Shown here in pieces: positions 22,806 to 34,947 of a stretch of DNA of 64,000 nt. The notes beneath the pieces were generated by a model. It saw only the letters and a program-made list of their open reading frames with translations. It did no database searches and was not told where the DNA came from. Position numbers and translations under genes: made by a program. The stretch's first letter is position 1. Every line of letters starts with the position of its first letter. Source of the DNA: Lysobacter niastensis (GTDB taxonomy: Bacteria > Pseudomonadota > Gammaproteobacteria > Xanthomonadales > Xanthomonadaceae); contig NZ_JADLZT010000001.1 of assembly GCF_015453285.1 (NCBI RefSeq), forward strand, positions 434,001-498,000, written 5' to 3'.

Positions 22806-24544
22806 TGCATCCAGTGTTGCGTGCGCTTTCAGCGAGTCTGCTTTCCGCCGGTTTGCTGTTCACCACGACACTGCCGCTTCAGGCCGCTCCCAGAAAGACC
22901 CAGACCTCCAGCACGGCTGCGCGCCCCCCGGGCACGGCGATCGCCAGCGCGCATATGCTGGCTACCGATGCGGGCATGGAGATGATCCGCGCCGGCGGCA
23001 ACGCGTTCGATGCGGCGGTCGCCGTGTCGGCGATGCTGGCGGTGGTGGAGCCGATCAGTTCCGGCATCGGCGGCGGTGGATTCTTCCTGCTACACGACGG
23101 CAGGACCGGCAAGGATGTCTTCGTCGATGCGCGCGAAACCGCGCCGGCGTCGGCGACGCCGGCCGCCTTCCTCGACGAGAAGGGCGAGCTCAACCGCGAC
23201 CGTGCCACCAACGGCCCGTGGTCGGCGGGTATCCCGGGCTTGCCGGCAGCGCTGGTGCACGTGTCCGGCAAGTACGGCAAGTTGCCGCTGAAGACCTCGC
23301 TGGCCCCGGCGATCCGCATCGCGCGCGAGGGCTTCGAGGTGTACCCGCGCCTGGAGCGCGGCTACGGAAGCCGGCGCGAGGTGATGGAGCGTTATCGCGG
23401 TACGCGGGAGGTGTTCCTCGCCGACGGTACGCCGCCCAAGGCGGGCGAGATCCTCAAGCAACCAGACCTGGCGCGCACGCTGGAACTGCTGGCGCAGAAA
23501 GGCTTCGATGGCTTCTACCGCGGCGAAGTGGCCGCCAGGTTGCTGGCCTCCGTGAAGGAGGAGGGCGGGCGGTGGCGTGCCGAGGAACTGTCCGGCTACC
23601 GCGTCAAGGAGCGTGAACCGCTGCACTTCAAGTACCGCGACTGGGATGTCACCACCGCGCCGCCGCCGTCGTCCGGTGGCGTGGCGATCGCCGAAATGCT
23701 GCAGATGCTCGCGGGCTGGGATCTCTCCAGGCTCGATGCCGCACAGCGCACCCATGTCGTGTCGGAAGCGATGCGCCGCGCGTTCCGCGACCGCACGATC
23801 TACCTGGGCGATCCCGACTTCGTGAAGATGCCCGTGGCGCGCCTGACCAGCGCCGATTACGCCGCTGGCCTGCGCGCGACGATCCATCCGTCGAAGGCCA
23901 CGCCGAGCGACCTGCTGCCGGGCGAGCCCGCGCCGCTGGAAGACGACGAGACCACTCATTTCTCGATCATCGACGCCGAAGGCAACCGCGTCTCGACCAC
24001 GCAGACAGTGAACCTGCTGTATGGCTCGGGCATGGTCGCGCCCGGTACCGGCGTGCTGCTCAACAACGAAATGGACGACTTCGCCCTGCGTCCCGGCACA
24101 CCCAATGCGTTCGGCGTGATGGGCTTCGCCGCCAATGCTCCGGAACCCGGCAAGCGCATGCTTAGTTCGATGACGCCGAGCTTCATCGAGTCGAAGGACA
24201 AGCTCGCCGTGATCGGCGCGCCCGGCGGCAGCCGCATCATCACCGAGGTGCTGCTTGGCATCCTCGGCTACGACGCGGGGCTCAATGCGCAGCAGGTGGC
24301 GGCCTTGCCGCGCATCCATCACCAGTGGATGCCCGACGTGATCTCGGCGGAGAAGGGGGCGCTCGACGCCCAGACCGTCGCCGCGCTTGAAGCCATGGGC
24401 CACAAGGTCAATGCCGGCGAGAACCCGTGGGGCAACCTGCAGACCGTGTCCTGGGACAAGCGCGCCAATACGTTGGAAGGCGGTACCGACCCGCGCAACC
24501 CGGTCGGCAAGGCCGACGTGCTGGAAACTTCGCCCAGGCACTGA
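22805..24544 (+). CDS. ggt: Gamma-glutamyltransferase
   Basis: The 579-residue protein has a signal peptide (LLSAGLLFTTTLPLQAAP) and acts in the periplasm. It hydrolyses or transfers the gamma-glutamyl group of glutathione and related compounds. The precursor cleaves itself before the catalytic Thr of DDETTHFSIIDAEGNRVS (near residue 390), giving large and small subunits. The small subunit has the substrate-binding GAPGGSRIITEVLLGIL. GNAFDAAVAVSAMLAVVEP is the N-terminal signature. Length is normal. It starts on the ferredoxin stop codon. Confidence 0.95.
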   Translation: MHPVLRALSASLLSAGLLFTTTLPLQAAPRKTQTSSTAARPPGTAIASAHMLATDAGMEMIRAGGNAFDAAVAVSAMLAVVEPISSGIGGGGFFLLHDGRTGKDVFVDARETAPASATPAAFLDEKGELNRDRATNGPWSAGIPGLPAALVHVSGKYGKLPLKTSLAPAIRIAREGFEVYPRLERGYGSRREVMERYRGTREVFLADGTPPKAGEILKQPDLARTLELLAQKGFDGFYRGEVAARLLASVKEEGGRWRAEELSGYRVKEREPLHFKYRDWDVTTAPPPSSGGVAIAEMLQMLAGWDLSRLDAAQRTHVVSEAMRRAFRDRTIYLGDPDFVKMPVARLTSADYAAGLRATIHPSKATPSDLLPGEPAPLEDDETTHFSIIDAEGNRVSTTQTVNLLYGSGMVAPGTGVLLNNEMDDFALRPGTPNAFGVMGFAANAPEPGKRMLSSMTPSFIESKDKLAVIGAPGGSRIITEVLLGILGYDAGLNAQQVAALPRIHHQWMPDVISAEKGALDAQTVAALEAMGHKVNAGENPWGNLQTVSWDKRANTLEGGTDPRNPVGKADVLETSPRH

Positions 24545-24610
24545 GCCGGGCGCAGCCGGTTAAGCGTCGGCGCGCTAAAATCGGCGCATCGCAAGCGAAC
24601 CGGTGTGCAC

Positions 24611-25501
24611 ATGAAACTCTGGTCGGTATTGGGTAACAGCCAGAAACTCGACGGCGGCGCGATGTTCGGCAACGCGCCACGCGCGATGTGGGCCAAGTGG
24701 TCGCCTCCCGACGACCAGAACCGCATCGACCTGGCATGCCGCGCGCTGCTGGCCAGTCCCCTCCACGGCAAGACCGTGCTTTTCGAAGCCGGCATCGGCG
24801 CGTTCTTCGAGCCGAAGATGCGCGAACGTTATGGCGTGGTCGAGGATCGCCACGTGCTGGTCGAGTCTCTGGCCGCTGCGGGCTTCAAGCCGGAAGACAT
24901 CGACGTGGTCGTGCTTTCCCATCTGCACTTCGACCATGCCGGCGGCCTGCTGGCGCCCTGGGCCGAAGGCGCACCGGCGCGCCTGCTGTTCCCGAACGCC
25001 ACCTACCTGGTCGGCCGCGAGCACTACGAGCGTGCCCGTCATCCGCATCCTCGCGATCGCGCGAGTTTCATTCCGGAACTGGCGGACCTGCTGGAGTCGA
25101 CCGGTCGCCTGGAACTGGTCGATGGCGAGCATTCGAAAACGCTCGGCGACAGCGTGCGCTTCCATTACAGCCACGGCCACACGCCGGGACTGATGCTGGC
25201 CGAGATCGTTGGTCCGGAAGTGGTCAACGGTCAGCCGCACGGCGGCGTGGTGTTCTGCGCCGACCTGATTCCCGGGCGCCCCTGGGTGCACGTGCCGATC
25301 ACGATGGGCTACGACCGCAACGCCGAACTGCTGATCGACGAGAAGAAGGCGTTCCTCGCCGACAAGCTCGCCCGCAATGTCCATCTGTTCTTCACCCACG
25401 ATCCGCAGTGCGCGCTGGCGCAGGTCGTGCAGGACGAGAAAGGCAAGTTTGGCACCACGCACGAGGTCGCCGAACTGCAGGCGAGGGCGCTGGCGGCATG
25501 A
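24611..25501 (+). CDS. Metallo-beta-lactamase-fold hydrolase
   Basis: The 296-residue protein has the zinc motif HLHFDHAGG (residues about 107-115), a later His in [11 protein letters not shown], the bridging Asp in [10 protein letters not shown] and a final His in HLFFTHDP. It is the general MBL fold used by lactonases, glyoxalase II-like enzymes and others; no signal peptide is present, so it is cytoplasmic. Substrate cannot be named. The next gene overlaps by ATGA, so the pair is one operon. Confidence 0.85.
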   Translation: MKLWSVLGNSQKLDGGAMFGNAPRAMWAKWSPPDDQNRIDLACRALLASPLHGKTVLFEAGIGAFFEPKMRERYGVVEDRHVLVESLAAAGFKPEDIDVVVLSHLHFDHAGGLLAPWAEGAPARLLFPNATYLVGREHYERARHPHPRDRASFIPELADLLESTGRLELVDGEHSKTLGDSVRFHYSHGHTPGLMLAEIVGPEVVNGQPHGGVVFCADLIPGRPWVHVPITMGYDRNAELLIDEKKAFLADKLARNVHLFFTHDPQCALAQVVQDEKGKFGTTHEVAELQARALAA

Positions 25502-26244
25502 TCCATCGCCGTGCCAGGACGGCGCTTGCATCGCTGCTGCTGGCACTGGCCATGCCGGTCATCGCCCAGCCTGCGTCGCAACCTGTACCGTCCGCGCCCG
25601 TCGAAGATCCGGTTCCCGGCGAGCTTCTGCGCGATCGCGACTTCGGCGTCGTCTCGCGTCAATTCGGTCTCGACCGCCAGGTCGAGATGTATCAGTGGCG
25701 GGCCGAGGGTGACGTGTATGCGCGCGTGTGGAACGCCGCGCCGATCGATTCCTCGGGTTTCGCGCCGGGGCACGAGAACCCGAAGCGGATTCCGCTCGAG
25801 AGCCGCCGTTGGTGGTCGGACTCGGCCACGCTCGATGGCCGGCCGCTGGATACGGCCGTGCTGCAGGCCCTGGGCGAATGGCAGGTGTTCCGTCCCGGTT
25901 TCTCGCGCCTGCCCGCCAACCTGGCGGCTTCGTTCCAACCCGAAGGCGATGGTCTGGGCAGCGCCGAGAATCCGCTCGACCCGCAGATCGGCGATCTGCG
26001 GGTGCGCTGGCGGGAGTTGCGGCTGCCGCCGCTGGCGGGGAGCGTGGAGTGGCGCGATGGCTCCTGGCGGCTCAGGCCCGATGCACTGCAGCCGCGTCGC
26101 AACGAGGTCGAGGATGCCGAACTGATGCCGGACGGCTCAGGGGCGTTGTCGCGCACCACCGTCTGGCTGGTGGCCGGCCTGATCGTGCTGGTCGTGGGCT
26201 TTGTGGTGCTGCGCCGTCGCCGCCGCGCGCGCGGCAACGGCTAG
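25498..26244 (+). CDS. TMEM43-like membrane protein (shortened)
   Basis: The 248-residue protein has a signal peptide ([16 protein letters not shown]), a periplasmic domain and one C-terminal transmembrane helix ([18 protein letters not shown]) followed by an Arg-rich tail. The centre, with [15 protein letters not shown] and [20 protein letters not shown], matches the TMEM43 family. Bacterial and eukaryotic members usually have about 400 residues and several C-terminal helices, so this is a short form. It is coupled to the MBL hydrolase gene. Function in bacteria is unknown. Confidence 0.65.
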   Translation: MIHRRARTALASLLLALAMPVIAQPASQPVPSAPVEDPVPGELLRDRDFGVVSRQFGLDRQVEMYQWRAEGDVYARVWNAAPIDSSGFAPGHENPKRIPLESRRWWSDSATLDGRPLDTAVLQALGEWQVFRPGFSRLPANLAASFQPEGDGLGSAENPLDPQIGDLRVRWRELRLPPLAGSVEWRDGSWRLRPDALQPRRNEVEDAELMPDGSGALSRTTVWLVAGLIVLVVGFVVLRRRRRARGNG

Positions 26245-26286
26245 TCCGGATTTCGCCCGGGTCTCGCGGACAGGTGCCGCCAGGCT

Positions 26287-26919
26287 TCAGTCGTGCTTGG
26301 TGCCGAAAATCTTGTCGCCGGCATCGCCCAGGCCAGGAAGGATGTAACCGACGTCGTTGAGCCGCTCGTCGATTGCCGCGGTAAAAACCTCGACGTCCGG
26401 ATGGCGCGATTCGAGCATCCGCAGACCTTCCGGCGCCGCGACCAGGAACAGGCCCTTGATGCGCTTGCAGCCGGCCGCCTTGAGCATGTCGACCGTGGCG
26501 ACCAGCGTGCCGCCGGTGGCCAGCATCGGGTCGAGGATGATCGCGGTGCGCTCTTCCATGCGACCGGTGAGCTTCTCGTAATAGCCGACCGGCTGCAGCG
26601 TCTTCTCGTCGCGCTGCAGGCCCACCACGCCGACCTTGGCGGCCGGGATCAATTCCAGCACGCCCGGCAGCATGCCCAGGCCCGCGCGCAGGATCGGCAC
26701 CAGCGTGACCTTGGCGCCCTTGATGCGACGCGTGGTGACCTGGCCGGCCCATCCTTCGATGACGACCTCTTCCGTCTCCAGGTCCGAGGTGGCCTCGTAG
26801 GTGAGCAGCGTCGCGACCTCGGATGCGAGTTCGCGGAATGCTTTCGTGCTGATGCCGGCAACGCGCATCAGGCCGAGCTTGTGCTGCACCAGCGGATGAC
26901 GGACTTCGACGATTTTCAT
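26287..26919 (-). CDS. upp: Uracil phosphoribosyltransferase
   Basis: The 210-residue enzyme makes UMP from uracil and PRPP in pyrimidine salvage. Visible are the N-terminal [34 protein letters not shown] and the PRPP-binding [36 protein letters not shown] is the C-terminal uracil-binding segment. Start ATG 26919 gives the usual MKIVEVRHP. It converges with the TMEM43-like gene. Confidence 0.97.
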   Translation of the reverse strand: MKIVEVRHPLVQHKLGLMRVAGISTKAFRELASEVATLLTYEATSDLETEEVVIEGWAGQVTTRRIKGAKVTLVPILRAGLGMLPGVLELIPAAKVGVVGLQRDEKTLQPVGYYEKLTGRMEERTAIILDPMLATGGTLVATVDMLKAAGCKRIKGLFLVAAPEGLRMLESRHPDVEVFTAAIDERLNDVGYILPGLGDAGDKIFGTKHD

Positions 26920-26958
26920 GGAGGCTCGGAAAGGTGGCGGGCGAGAAGGGACGCCCAT

Positions 26959-27029
26959 TCCCGTTCGTTCGGAGCGTAGCGCAGCGAAGCATGCCCTGAG
27001 CCTGCCGAAGGGTCGAGGGATGAACGGGA
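26959..27029. repeat. Short interspersed repeat with inverted ends
   Basis: The 71-bp stretch has 8-bp inverted ends TCCCGTTC/GAACGGGA and an internal CCTGAGCCTGCCGAAGGGTC, a sequence type that recurs many times in many proteobacterial genomes. It fills part of the 229-bp gap between upp and the aminotransferase gene. Only one copy is in this window. Confidence 0.45.
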
Positions 27030-27092
27030 GAGGGTCCAGTTCCGAACGCCGGGGCGAGCCGGGACCGGCCTTCGGTACGCTGACGTCGAAAG

Positions 27093-27123
27093 AAAAAAGC
27101 CGGGCTTCGAGCCCGGCTTTTTT
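27093..27123 (-). terminator. Strong rho-independent terminator
   Basis: AAAAAAGCCGGGC-TTCG-AGCCCGGCTTTTTT-type hairpin (27093-27123) lies 26 bp past the stop of the leftward aminotransferase gene. Confidence 0.9.
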
Positions 27124-27148
27124 CATCACGTCAGGCGGGTGAGCCTGC

Positions 27149-28645
27149 TCAGGCGGCCGCGGCCTGTTGCGCGCGCGGGCCTTCCTTCAGTGCACGGGCG
27201 ACCATCGCCACCAAGAGGTCGATCTCCTCGCTGGTGATGGTGAAGGTCGGGGTGAACCGCAGCGAGTTGACGCCGCCGTGGATCACGCCGACGCCCTGCT
27301 CGCGCAGCCATTCCTCGGTGGATCCGGTGCCGTAGCACTTGAACTCCGGCGACAGCTCGCAGGAGAACAGCAGTCCGGTGCCCTGCACCTTGGTGATCAG
27401 GCCGCCGAGCTCGGCCTTGAGCTTCTCGAGCTTCTCCAATGCTTCCTTGCCGCGCGCACGGATGTTCTCGCGCACCGCCGGAGTGACCTGTTCCATCACT
27501 GCGCAGGCGACATCGAGCGCGCGCGGGTTGGTGGTCATCGTGTTGCCGTACAGGCCCTTCTTGTAGAGCTCGGTGGCGCGCTTGCCGACCGCCAGCACGG
27601 ACAGCGGGTACTGGCCCGCGTTGAGCGCCTTGGAGTAGGTCTCCATGTCCGGCGGGTCGAGCTGCTCGAAACCGGGGTAATCGACGATCGACAGCACGCC
27701 GTGCGCGCGCAGGCCGGCCTGGATCGAATCGACCAGCAGCAGCGAACCGTGCGCGCGGGTCAGTTCGCGGGCGGCGGCATAAAACGCCGGCGGCACGCTG
27801 CGGCCCGGGTCGCCTTCGCCCATCACCGGCTCCAGGAACATCGCCTCGATGAACCAGCCGTTGGTGTCGGCGTCGGCGAAGACTTTCTTCAGAGCTTCGA
27901 CGTCGTAGGGTTCGACGGTGATCATCGTGTCCTCGCCGCGGAAGCTGGCGAGGTACTGCATGTAGGTCTTGCGCGAGGAGTCCGAATACAGCGCCGGGCG
28001 CTCGGTGCGGCCGTGGAAGCTGCCCTTGACGACGACGCGCTTGATCGCGCGGCCTGCATGGCGGCCGCCGGCGTCGGTCATCAGCTTGGTGTTGACGTCG
28101 GCGATGCGCGCGGCCAGCGAGACCGACTCCGAACCGGAGTTCAGGCAGAGGAACTTCTCGTACGGGCAGCCGCCACGTCCGGCACCGATCGCGGCGCGGA
28201 TCGCGCTATCGAAGCGCAACTGCGACAGCGACGGCGTCATGATGTTGGCCATCGCCTGCGGCTTGGCCATCGCGGCGAGCACTGCCTTGGGCGTGTGGCC
28301 GAAGCCGAGCATGCCGTAGCCACCGGAGTCGTGGAGCACGGCGCCCTTGAGGGTCACGATCCACGGGCCGCGTGCGACGAGGGCGACGTACGGATTGACC
28401 GCGTCGTCCGGATAGAAATTGACGTAGCCAGCCTGCACGGCCTGCATCTGCAGGTCCTCGTCGAGGTCCAGCAGATCGGCGAAGTCTTCCTTCACCCGGT
28501 CGTATTCCTGCCCGGCGGCCTCGATGGCCTCGATCAGGTCGGCGTGGCTGGCGGCGAAACGAGCGATCGTTGCGTCGTCCAGGCCCTGGGTACGACGGCG
28601 GCCCCCATGGGCGCGGAGAGGGGCGAGACGGTCGATGACGGCCAT
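27149..28645 (-). CDS. Class-III PLP-dependent aminotransferase
   Basis: The 498-residue protein has the class-III fold: [19 protein letters not shown], the PLP phosphate region [32 protein letters not shown] with the ring-stacking Asp, and the Schiff-base Lys in [17 protein letters not shown]. The family includes ornithine, GABA and lysine-epsilon aminotransferases. The first 100 or so residues form an extra N-terminal region beyond the 400-450 residues usual in the family. It is divergent from an Lrp-type regulator gene that probably controls it, which suggests an amino-acid substrate. Confidence 0.85.
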   Translation of the reverse strand: MAVIDRLAPLRAHGGRRRTQGLDDATIARFAASHADLIEAIEAAGQEYDRVKEDFADLLDLDEDLQMQAVQAGYVNFYPDDAVNPYVALVARGPWIVTLKGAVLHDSGGYGMLGFGHTPKAVLAAMAKPQAMANIMTPSLSQLRFDSAIRAAIGAGRGGCPYEKFLCLNSGSESVSLAARIADVNTKLMTDAGGRHAGRAIKRVVVKGSFHGRTERPALYSDSSRKTYMQYLASFRGEDTMITVEPYDVEALKKVFADADTNGWFIEAMFLEPVMGEGDPGRSVPPAFYAAARELTRAHGSLLLVDSIQAGLRAHGVLSIVDYPGFEQLDPPDMETYSKALNAGQYPLSVLAVGKRATELYKKGLYGNTMTTNPRALDVACAVMEQVTPAVRENIRARGKEALEKLEKLKAELGGLITKVQGTGLLFSCELSPEFKCYGTGSTEEWLREQGVGVIHGGVNSLRFTPTFTITSEEIDLLVAMVARALKEGPRAQQAAAA

Positions 28646-28769
28646 GGGGTTCTCCGGAGTGCTGTGAACGGTATTCCTTCTATTATTCAGATTAATTCGT
28701 CGATCGACAGTATGGATTTGTACGAAACATGGGATAATTTCATCGATTTGACGAACCTTGGCCAGCGAA
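28646..28769. promoter_or_regulatory. AT-rich divergent promoter region with probable Lrp-type operator
   Basis: The 124-bp gap between the divergent aminotransferase and Lrp-family genes is clearly AT-richer than its surroundings. It contains GTCGATCGAC (palindromic, about 28699-28708) and a GATAAT -10-like box at 28733-28738 for the rightward gene. It is the natural site for autoregulation and for control of the aminotransferase. The exact operator is not resolved. Confidence 0.45.
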
Positions 28770-29201
28770 ATGAAGATCACCGACGCCGACCAGCAGCTGT
28801 TGTCCGTACTGCGCGAAAACGCGCGCGCCTCGACCGCCGAGATCGCGCGGCGGCTGAAGCTGTCGCGGACCACGGTTCACAGCCGGATCGAGCGCCTGGA
28901 GCGGGAAGGGGTGATCGATGGCTACACGATCCGCGTCCATGACGAGGCCGAGCGCGGACATATCCGTGCCCACATCATGATCACCGTGCTGCCCAAGCAG
29001 ATGGCCTCGGTCTCGGCTGCGCTACACGCGATGCCGGAAGTGCGCACGCTGCATTCGGTGAGCGGTCCGTTCGACCTGGTCGCGCTGGGTGTGGTGCCGA
29101 CGGTGGAGGCCATGGACGAGTTGACCGACCGGATCGGCGGAATCGACGGCGTCGAGCGGACGACCTCCGCGATCATCCTGTCGGCCAAGTTCGAGCGATA
29201 G
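28770..29201 (+). CDS. Lrp/AsnC-family transcriptional regulator
   Basis: The 143-residue protein has an N-terminal helix-turn-helix (DADQQLLSVLRENARASTAE, LSRTTVHSRIERLEREGVID) and a C-terminal RAM ligand-binding domain (IMITVLPKQMASVSAALHAM, TLHSVSGPFDLVALGV). It is a feast/famine-type regulator that binds an amino acid and forms octamers. ATG 28770 is preferred over TTG 28758. It is divergent from the aminotransferase gene, its most likely target. Confidence 0.9.
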   Translation: MKITDADQQLLSVLRENARASTAEIARRLKLSRTTVHSRIERLEREGVIDGYTIRVHDEAERGHIRAHIMITVLPKQMASVSAALHAMPEVRTLHSVSGPFDLVALGVVPTVEAMDELTDRIGGIDGVERTTSAIILSAKFER

Positions 29202-29251
29202 CCAGGTCCCGGAAAGCGGCCCGAAGGCTTCATCGCGGCGGACCTCTTACA

Positions 29252-31461
<2,210 letters not shown>

Positions 31462-31550
31462 TCCGGCCAGCCCCGGGAAACCCTGCCAGGCCGTGCAACG
31501 CCGGGGCCGTGGCATAATCCGACGCTATTTTTCGATTCAGGACATCCGTG

Positions 31551-31889
31551 ATGAACCTGCTTGACCTCGTGATCTCCCCCGCCCATGCCCAGGCCGCCGG
31601 CCAGCCTGCCGGTGGCGGCATGATGACGCTGCTCTTCCCGATCCTGCTGATCGGCGTCATGTACTTCCTGATGATCCGCCCGCAGATGAAGCGCCAGAAG
31701 GAACACCGCGCCATGCTGGACAAGCTGGCCAAGGGCGACGAAGTGCTGACCAACGGCGGCATCGCCGGCACGGTCACCGACATCGGTGAGAACTTCATCA
31801 CGGTCGAGATCGCCGACAGCGTGCGCATCCGCGTGCAGAAGGGCGCGATCGCCAACGTGCTGCCCAAGGGCACCTTGAAGTCGGCCTGA
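31551..31889 (+). CDS. yajC: Sec translocon accessory protein YajC
   Basis: The 112-residue protein has one transmembrane helix (MTLLFPILLIGVMYFLMIRP) and a conserved cytoplasmic part with EHRAMLDKLAKGDEVLTNGG. It associates with SecDF at the SecYEG translocon. ATG 31551 is preferred to the GTG just before it. A CATAAT box at 31513-31518 may be its own -10 element, separate from the queA-tgt transcript. Confidence 0.96.
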   Translation: MNLLDLVISPAHAQAAGQPAGGGMMTLLFPILLIGVMYFLMIRPQMKRQKEHRAMLDKLAKGDEVLTNGGIAGTVTDIGENFITVEIADSVRIRVQKGAIANVLPKGTLKSA

Positions 31890-31958
31890 GCCGTCGCCAA
31901 GACCGTTTGATGCAACGGCGGCCGGATGGCCGCCGCAGGGGATGAGAGGCTTTTTTTG

Positions 31959-33833
31959 ATGCTGACTTACGCGCGCTGGAAATACATCGTCATCCTGTTT
32001 GTGCTGGTGCTGAGCACGATTTACGCACTGCCCAACATCTTCCCGCAGGATCCGTCGGTGCAGGTCACCGCCAATCGTGGTGCCAGGATCGACGAGGCGC
32101 TGCGTGCGCGAGTCGCGGCCGATCTGACCAAGGCCGGCGTGACGCCGAAGGCGATCGAGCTGGACGACAAGAAGGGCAACCTGCTTGTCCGCCTCGGCAA
32201 CCCTGACCAGCAGGTCAAGGCCGCCGACGCGCTGCGCGATCCGTTGGGCAACGACTACGTGGTCGCATTGAACCTCGCCTCGACGGTGCCGGACTGGCTG
32301 GAGAAGATCGGCGCCAAGCCGATGCTGCTCGGTCTGGACCTCCAGGGCGGCGTGCATTTCCTGATGCAGGTCGACCAGAAGGCCGCGCTCGACAAGCGGC
32401 TGGAAGCCACCGCCGAGGACGTCCGCGTGGTGCTGCGCGATGGTCACCAGCGCTACGAGTCGGTCGAACGCCGCGCCAACAACACGATCGTCGCGACGCT
32501 GGCCAGCCCCGCCGATGCCGAGCATGCGCGAGAGCTGATCGCCAAGAGCCAGGCCAACCTGCTGATGCAGGTGCAGGGCAACACCGTCTCGGCGCAGGTG
32601 ACCGATGCCGAGCTGCAGCGCATGGCGGTCGAGGCGATCGAGCAGAACGTCGGCACGCTGCGTAACCGCATCAACGCGCTCGGCGTGGCCGAGCCGATCA
32701 TCCAGCGCCAGGGCAGCGACCGCATCGTCGTGCAGCTGCCGGGCGTGCAGGACACCGCCCAGGCCAAGCGCATCCTCGGCGCCACCGCGACGCTGGAGTA
32801 CCGCGGCGTGGTGGAGAACGTCAATGCCTACGATGCCGTCGCCACGGGCAACGTGCCGCCGGAAGGCCGCATCTATTACCGCAAGGAGCTCGGCCCCGAC
32901 GGCAAGCCGATGCCGATCGTCCTCAACAAGCGCGTGATCGCGTCGGGCGACCAGCTCGTCGGCGCCACCTCGATGATGGATCAGCAGACCGGCACTCCGG
33001 CTGTGTCCGTGCGCCTGAACGGCGTCGGTGGCCAGCGCATGTTCGAGTACACCAGCGAGCACGTCGGCAAGCCGATGGCCGTGGTCTACATCGAGCGCGT
33101 GCCGGAAGTCCGCGTGGTCGACGGCAAGGAAGTGCGCACGACCAAGATCAACGAGGAAGTCATCTCGGTTGCCAACATCAACGGCGTGTTCGGCAAGGAC
33201 TTCCAGACCACCGGCCTGGACAGCAGCAAGGAAGCGGCCGACTTGGCGCTGCTGCTTCGCTCGGGTTCGCTGGCGGCGCCGATGGACTTCATCGAGGAAC
33301 GCATCGTCGGTCCGAGCCTGGGTCGCGAGAACGTCGAGCGCGGCCTGACCGCGGTGACGTACTCGTTCGCGTTCGCGCTGATCTTCTTCCTGTTCTACTA
33401 CCGCATGTTCGGCGTCATCACCTGCCTGGCGCTGCTGCTGAACATGCTGATGCTGATCGCCGTGATGTCGCTGTTCAACGCCACGCTGACGCTGCCCGGC
33501 CTGGCCGGCATCGCGCTCACGGTGGGCATGTCGGTGGACGCCAACGTGCTGATCAACGAGCGCATACGCGAGGAGCTGAGGCTAGGGTTGCCACCGCAGA
33601 CGGCGATCGCGGAAGGCTACGAGCGCGCCTCCGGCACCATCGCCGACGCGAACCTCACCGCGATCCTCGCCGGCGTCGCCCTGTTCGCCTTCGGTACCGG
33701 TCCGGTCAAGGGCTTCGCCGTGTCGATGCTGGTCGGCATCCTGACCTCGCTGTACACCGCGGTCGGCGTCTCCCGCGCCCTGGCCACGCTGTTCTATGGC
33801 GGCCGCCGCAAGCTGAAGTCCATCTGGATCTGA
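31959..33833 (+). CDS. secD: Protein translocase subunit SecD
   Basis: The 624-residue inner-membrane protein uses the proton gradient to pull exported proteins across the membrane. The N-terminal helix (YIVILFVLVLSTIYALPNIF) is followed by a large periplasmic domain (LGLDLQGGVHFLMQVD, GVAEPIIQRQGSDRIVVQLPG). Five further helices include GLAGIALTVGMSVDANVLIN and end TGPVKGFAVSMLVGILTS. Start ATG 31959. Length is usual for gammaproteobacteria. Confidence 0.97.
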   Translation: MLTYARWKYIVILFVLVLSTIYALPNIFPQDPSVQVTANRGARIDEALRARVAADLTKAGVTPKAIELDDKKGNLLVRLGNPDQQVKAADALRDPLGNDYVVALNLASTVPDWLEKIGAKPMLLGLDLQGGVHFLMQVDQKAALDKRLEATAEDVRVVLRDGHQRYESVERRANNTIVATLASPADAEHARELIAKSQANLLMQVQGNTVSAQVTDAELQRMAVEAIEQNVGTLRNRINALGVAEPIIQRQGSDRIVVQLPGVQDTAQAKRILGATATLEYRGVVENVNAYDAVATGNVPPEGRIYYRKELGPDGKPMPIVLNKRVIASGDQLVGATSMMDQQTGTPAVSVRLNGVGGQRMFEYTSEHVGKPMAVVYIERVPEVRVVDGKEVRTTKINEEVISVANINGVFGKDFQTTGLDSSKEAADLALLLRSGSLAAPMDFIEERIVGPSLGRENVERGLTAVTYSFAFALIFFLFYYRMFGVITCLALLLNMLMLIAVMSLFNATLTLPGLAGIALTVGMSVDANVLINERIREELRLGLPPQTAIAEGYERASGTIADANLTAILAGVALFAFGTGPVKGFAVSMLVGILTSLYTAVGVSRALATLFYGGRRKLKSIWI

Positions 33834-33842
33834 CGGGAAGCC

Positions 33843-34803
33843 ACGCATCATGAAACCGTTCAACGTCTTCCCCTACGACTCCAACATCAACTTCATCCGC
33901 CTGCGCTGGGTATCGCTGGGCATTGCCCTGGCGATCATGCTGGTCGCCATCGGCGCGATGGTGACCAAGGGCTTCAACTTCGCCCTGGACTTCACCGGCG
34001 GCACCGTCACCGAGCTGCGCTTCGAGCGTCCGGTGGACGTGGACGATGTCCGTGCGCGCCTGGACAAGGCGGGCTACGACAACGCCCAGGTCCAGACTTT
34101 CGGCTCGGGCAACGACCTGCTGATCCGCCTGCAGCCCAAGACGGGCGGTGCGGCGAACAACGGCAGCACGGGCGCAGACGTGCAGCGCGCGCTGGCGTTT
34201 GAAGGCAACGCGGGCAAGGTGCTGCGCAGCGAGTTCGTCGGTCCGCAGGTCGGCAAGGACCTGGCGATGAACGGCCTGTGGGCGCTGATCTTCGTGATCG
34301 TCGGCTTCCTGGCCTACATCTCGTTCCGCTTCGAGAAGAAGTTCGCCATCGCCGCGGTGCTGACCACGCTGCACGACGTCGTGGTGGTAACGGGCTGGTT
34401 CGCGTTGAGCGGGCACGAGTTCGACCTGACCGTGCTGGCCGGTGTGCTGTCGGTGATGGGTTACTCGATCAACGACACGATCGTGGTGTTCGACCGCGTC
34501 CGCGAGAACTTCCGCTCGATGCGCGCGTCGCCGGAGGAAATCCTCAACAAGTCGATCAACCAGACGCTGTCGCGTACGGTGATCACCTCGTTCGTGGCGT
34601 TCCTGACGGTGTTCGCCCTGTACCTGTACGGCGGCGGTTCGCTGCGCGGCATGGCCGAGTCGCAGATGATCGGCATCATCATCGGCACGCTGTCGTCGAT
34701 CTTCGTGGCGTGCCCGCTGCTGACCATCGGCTTCCTGAAGGTCACCAAGCAGGACCTGATGCCAAAGGCCAAGGACGAAGCGGCGCTGGCGCGTCGTCCG
34801 TAA
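33843..34803 (+). CDS. secF: Protein translocase subunit SecF
   Basis: The 317-residue partner of SecD has six transmembrane helices. It shows NFALDFTGGTVTELRFERP after the first helix, the conserved GVLSVMGYSINDTIVVFDRV, and NQTLSRTVITSFVAFLTVF. The coding region proper begins at ATG 33850 and the listed span includes its ribosome binding site. It lies 16 bp after secD and is followed by a terminator that ends the operon. Confidence 0.96.
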
Positions 34804-34826
34804 GCCGTCAGCTGCTCCATGCCCTG

Positions 34827-34856
34827 AAAGGCCGCGCATTGCGCGGCCTTTCTTTT
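34827..34856 (+). terminator. Terminator of the yajC-secD-secF operon
   Basis: AAAGGCCGCGC-ATT-GCGCGGCCTTT-type stem followed by TCTTTT lies 24 bp past the secF stop. Confidence 0.85.
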
Positions 34857-34892
34857 GGGCTTCATGCGGCGGAAGGCGGCCTGGGTTCGGCA

Positions 34893-34926
34893 AAAGAAAA
34901 GCCGCGCATTTTCGCGCGGCTTCTTC
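34893..34926 (-). terminator. Terminator of the inositol monophosphatase gene
   Basis: A hairpin GAAAAGCCGCGC/GCGCGGCTTCTTC followed on the minus strand by TTTTCTTTTG lies just beyond the stop at 34948. Confidence 0.8.
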
Positions 34927-34947
34927 AGTACCGATGGCGGGGAGCGA

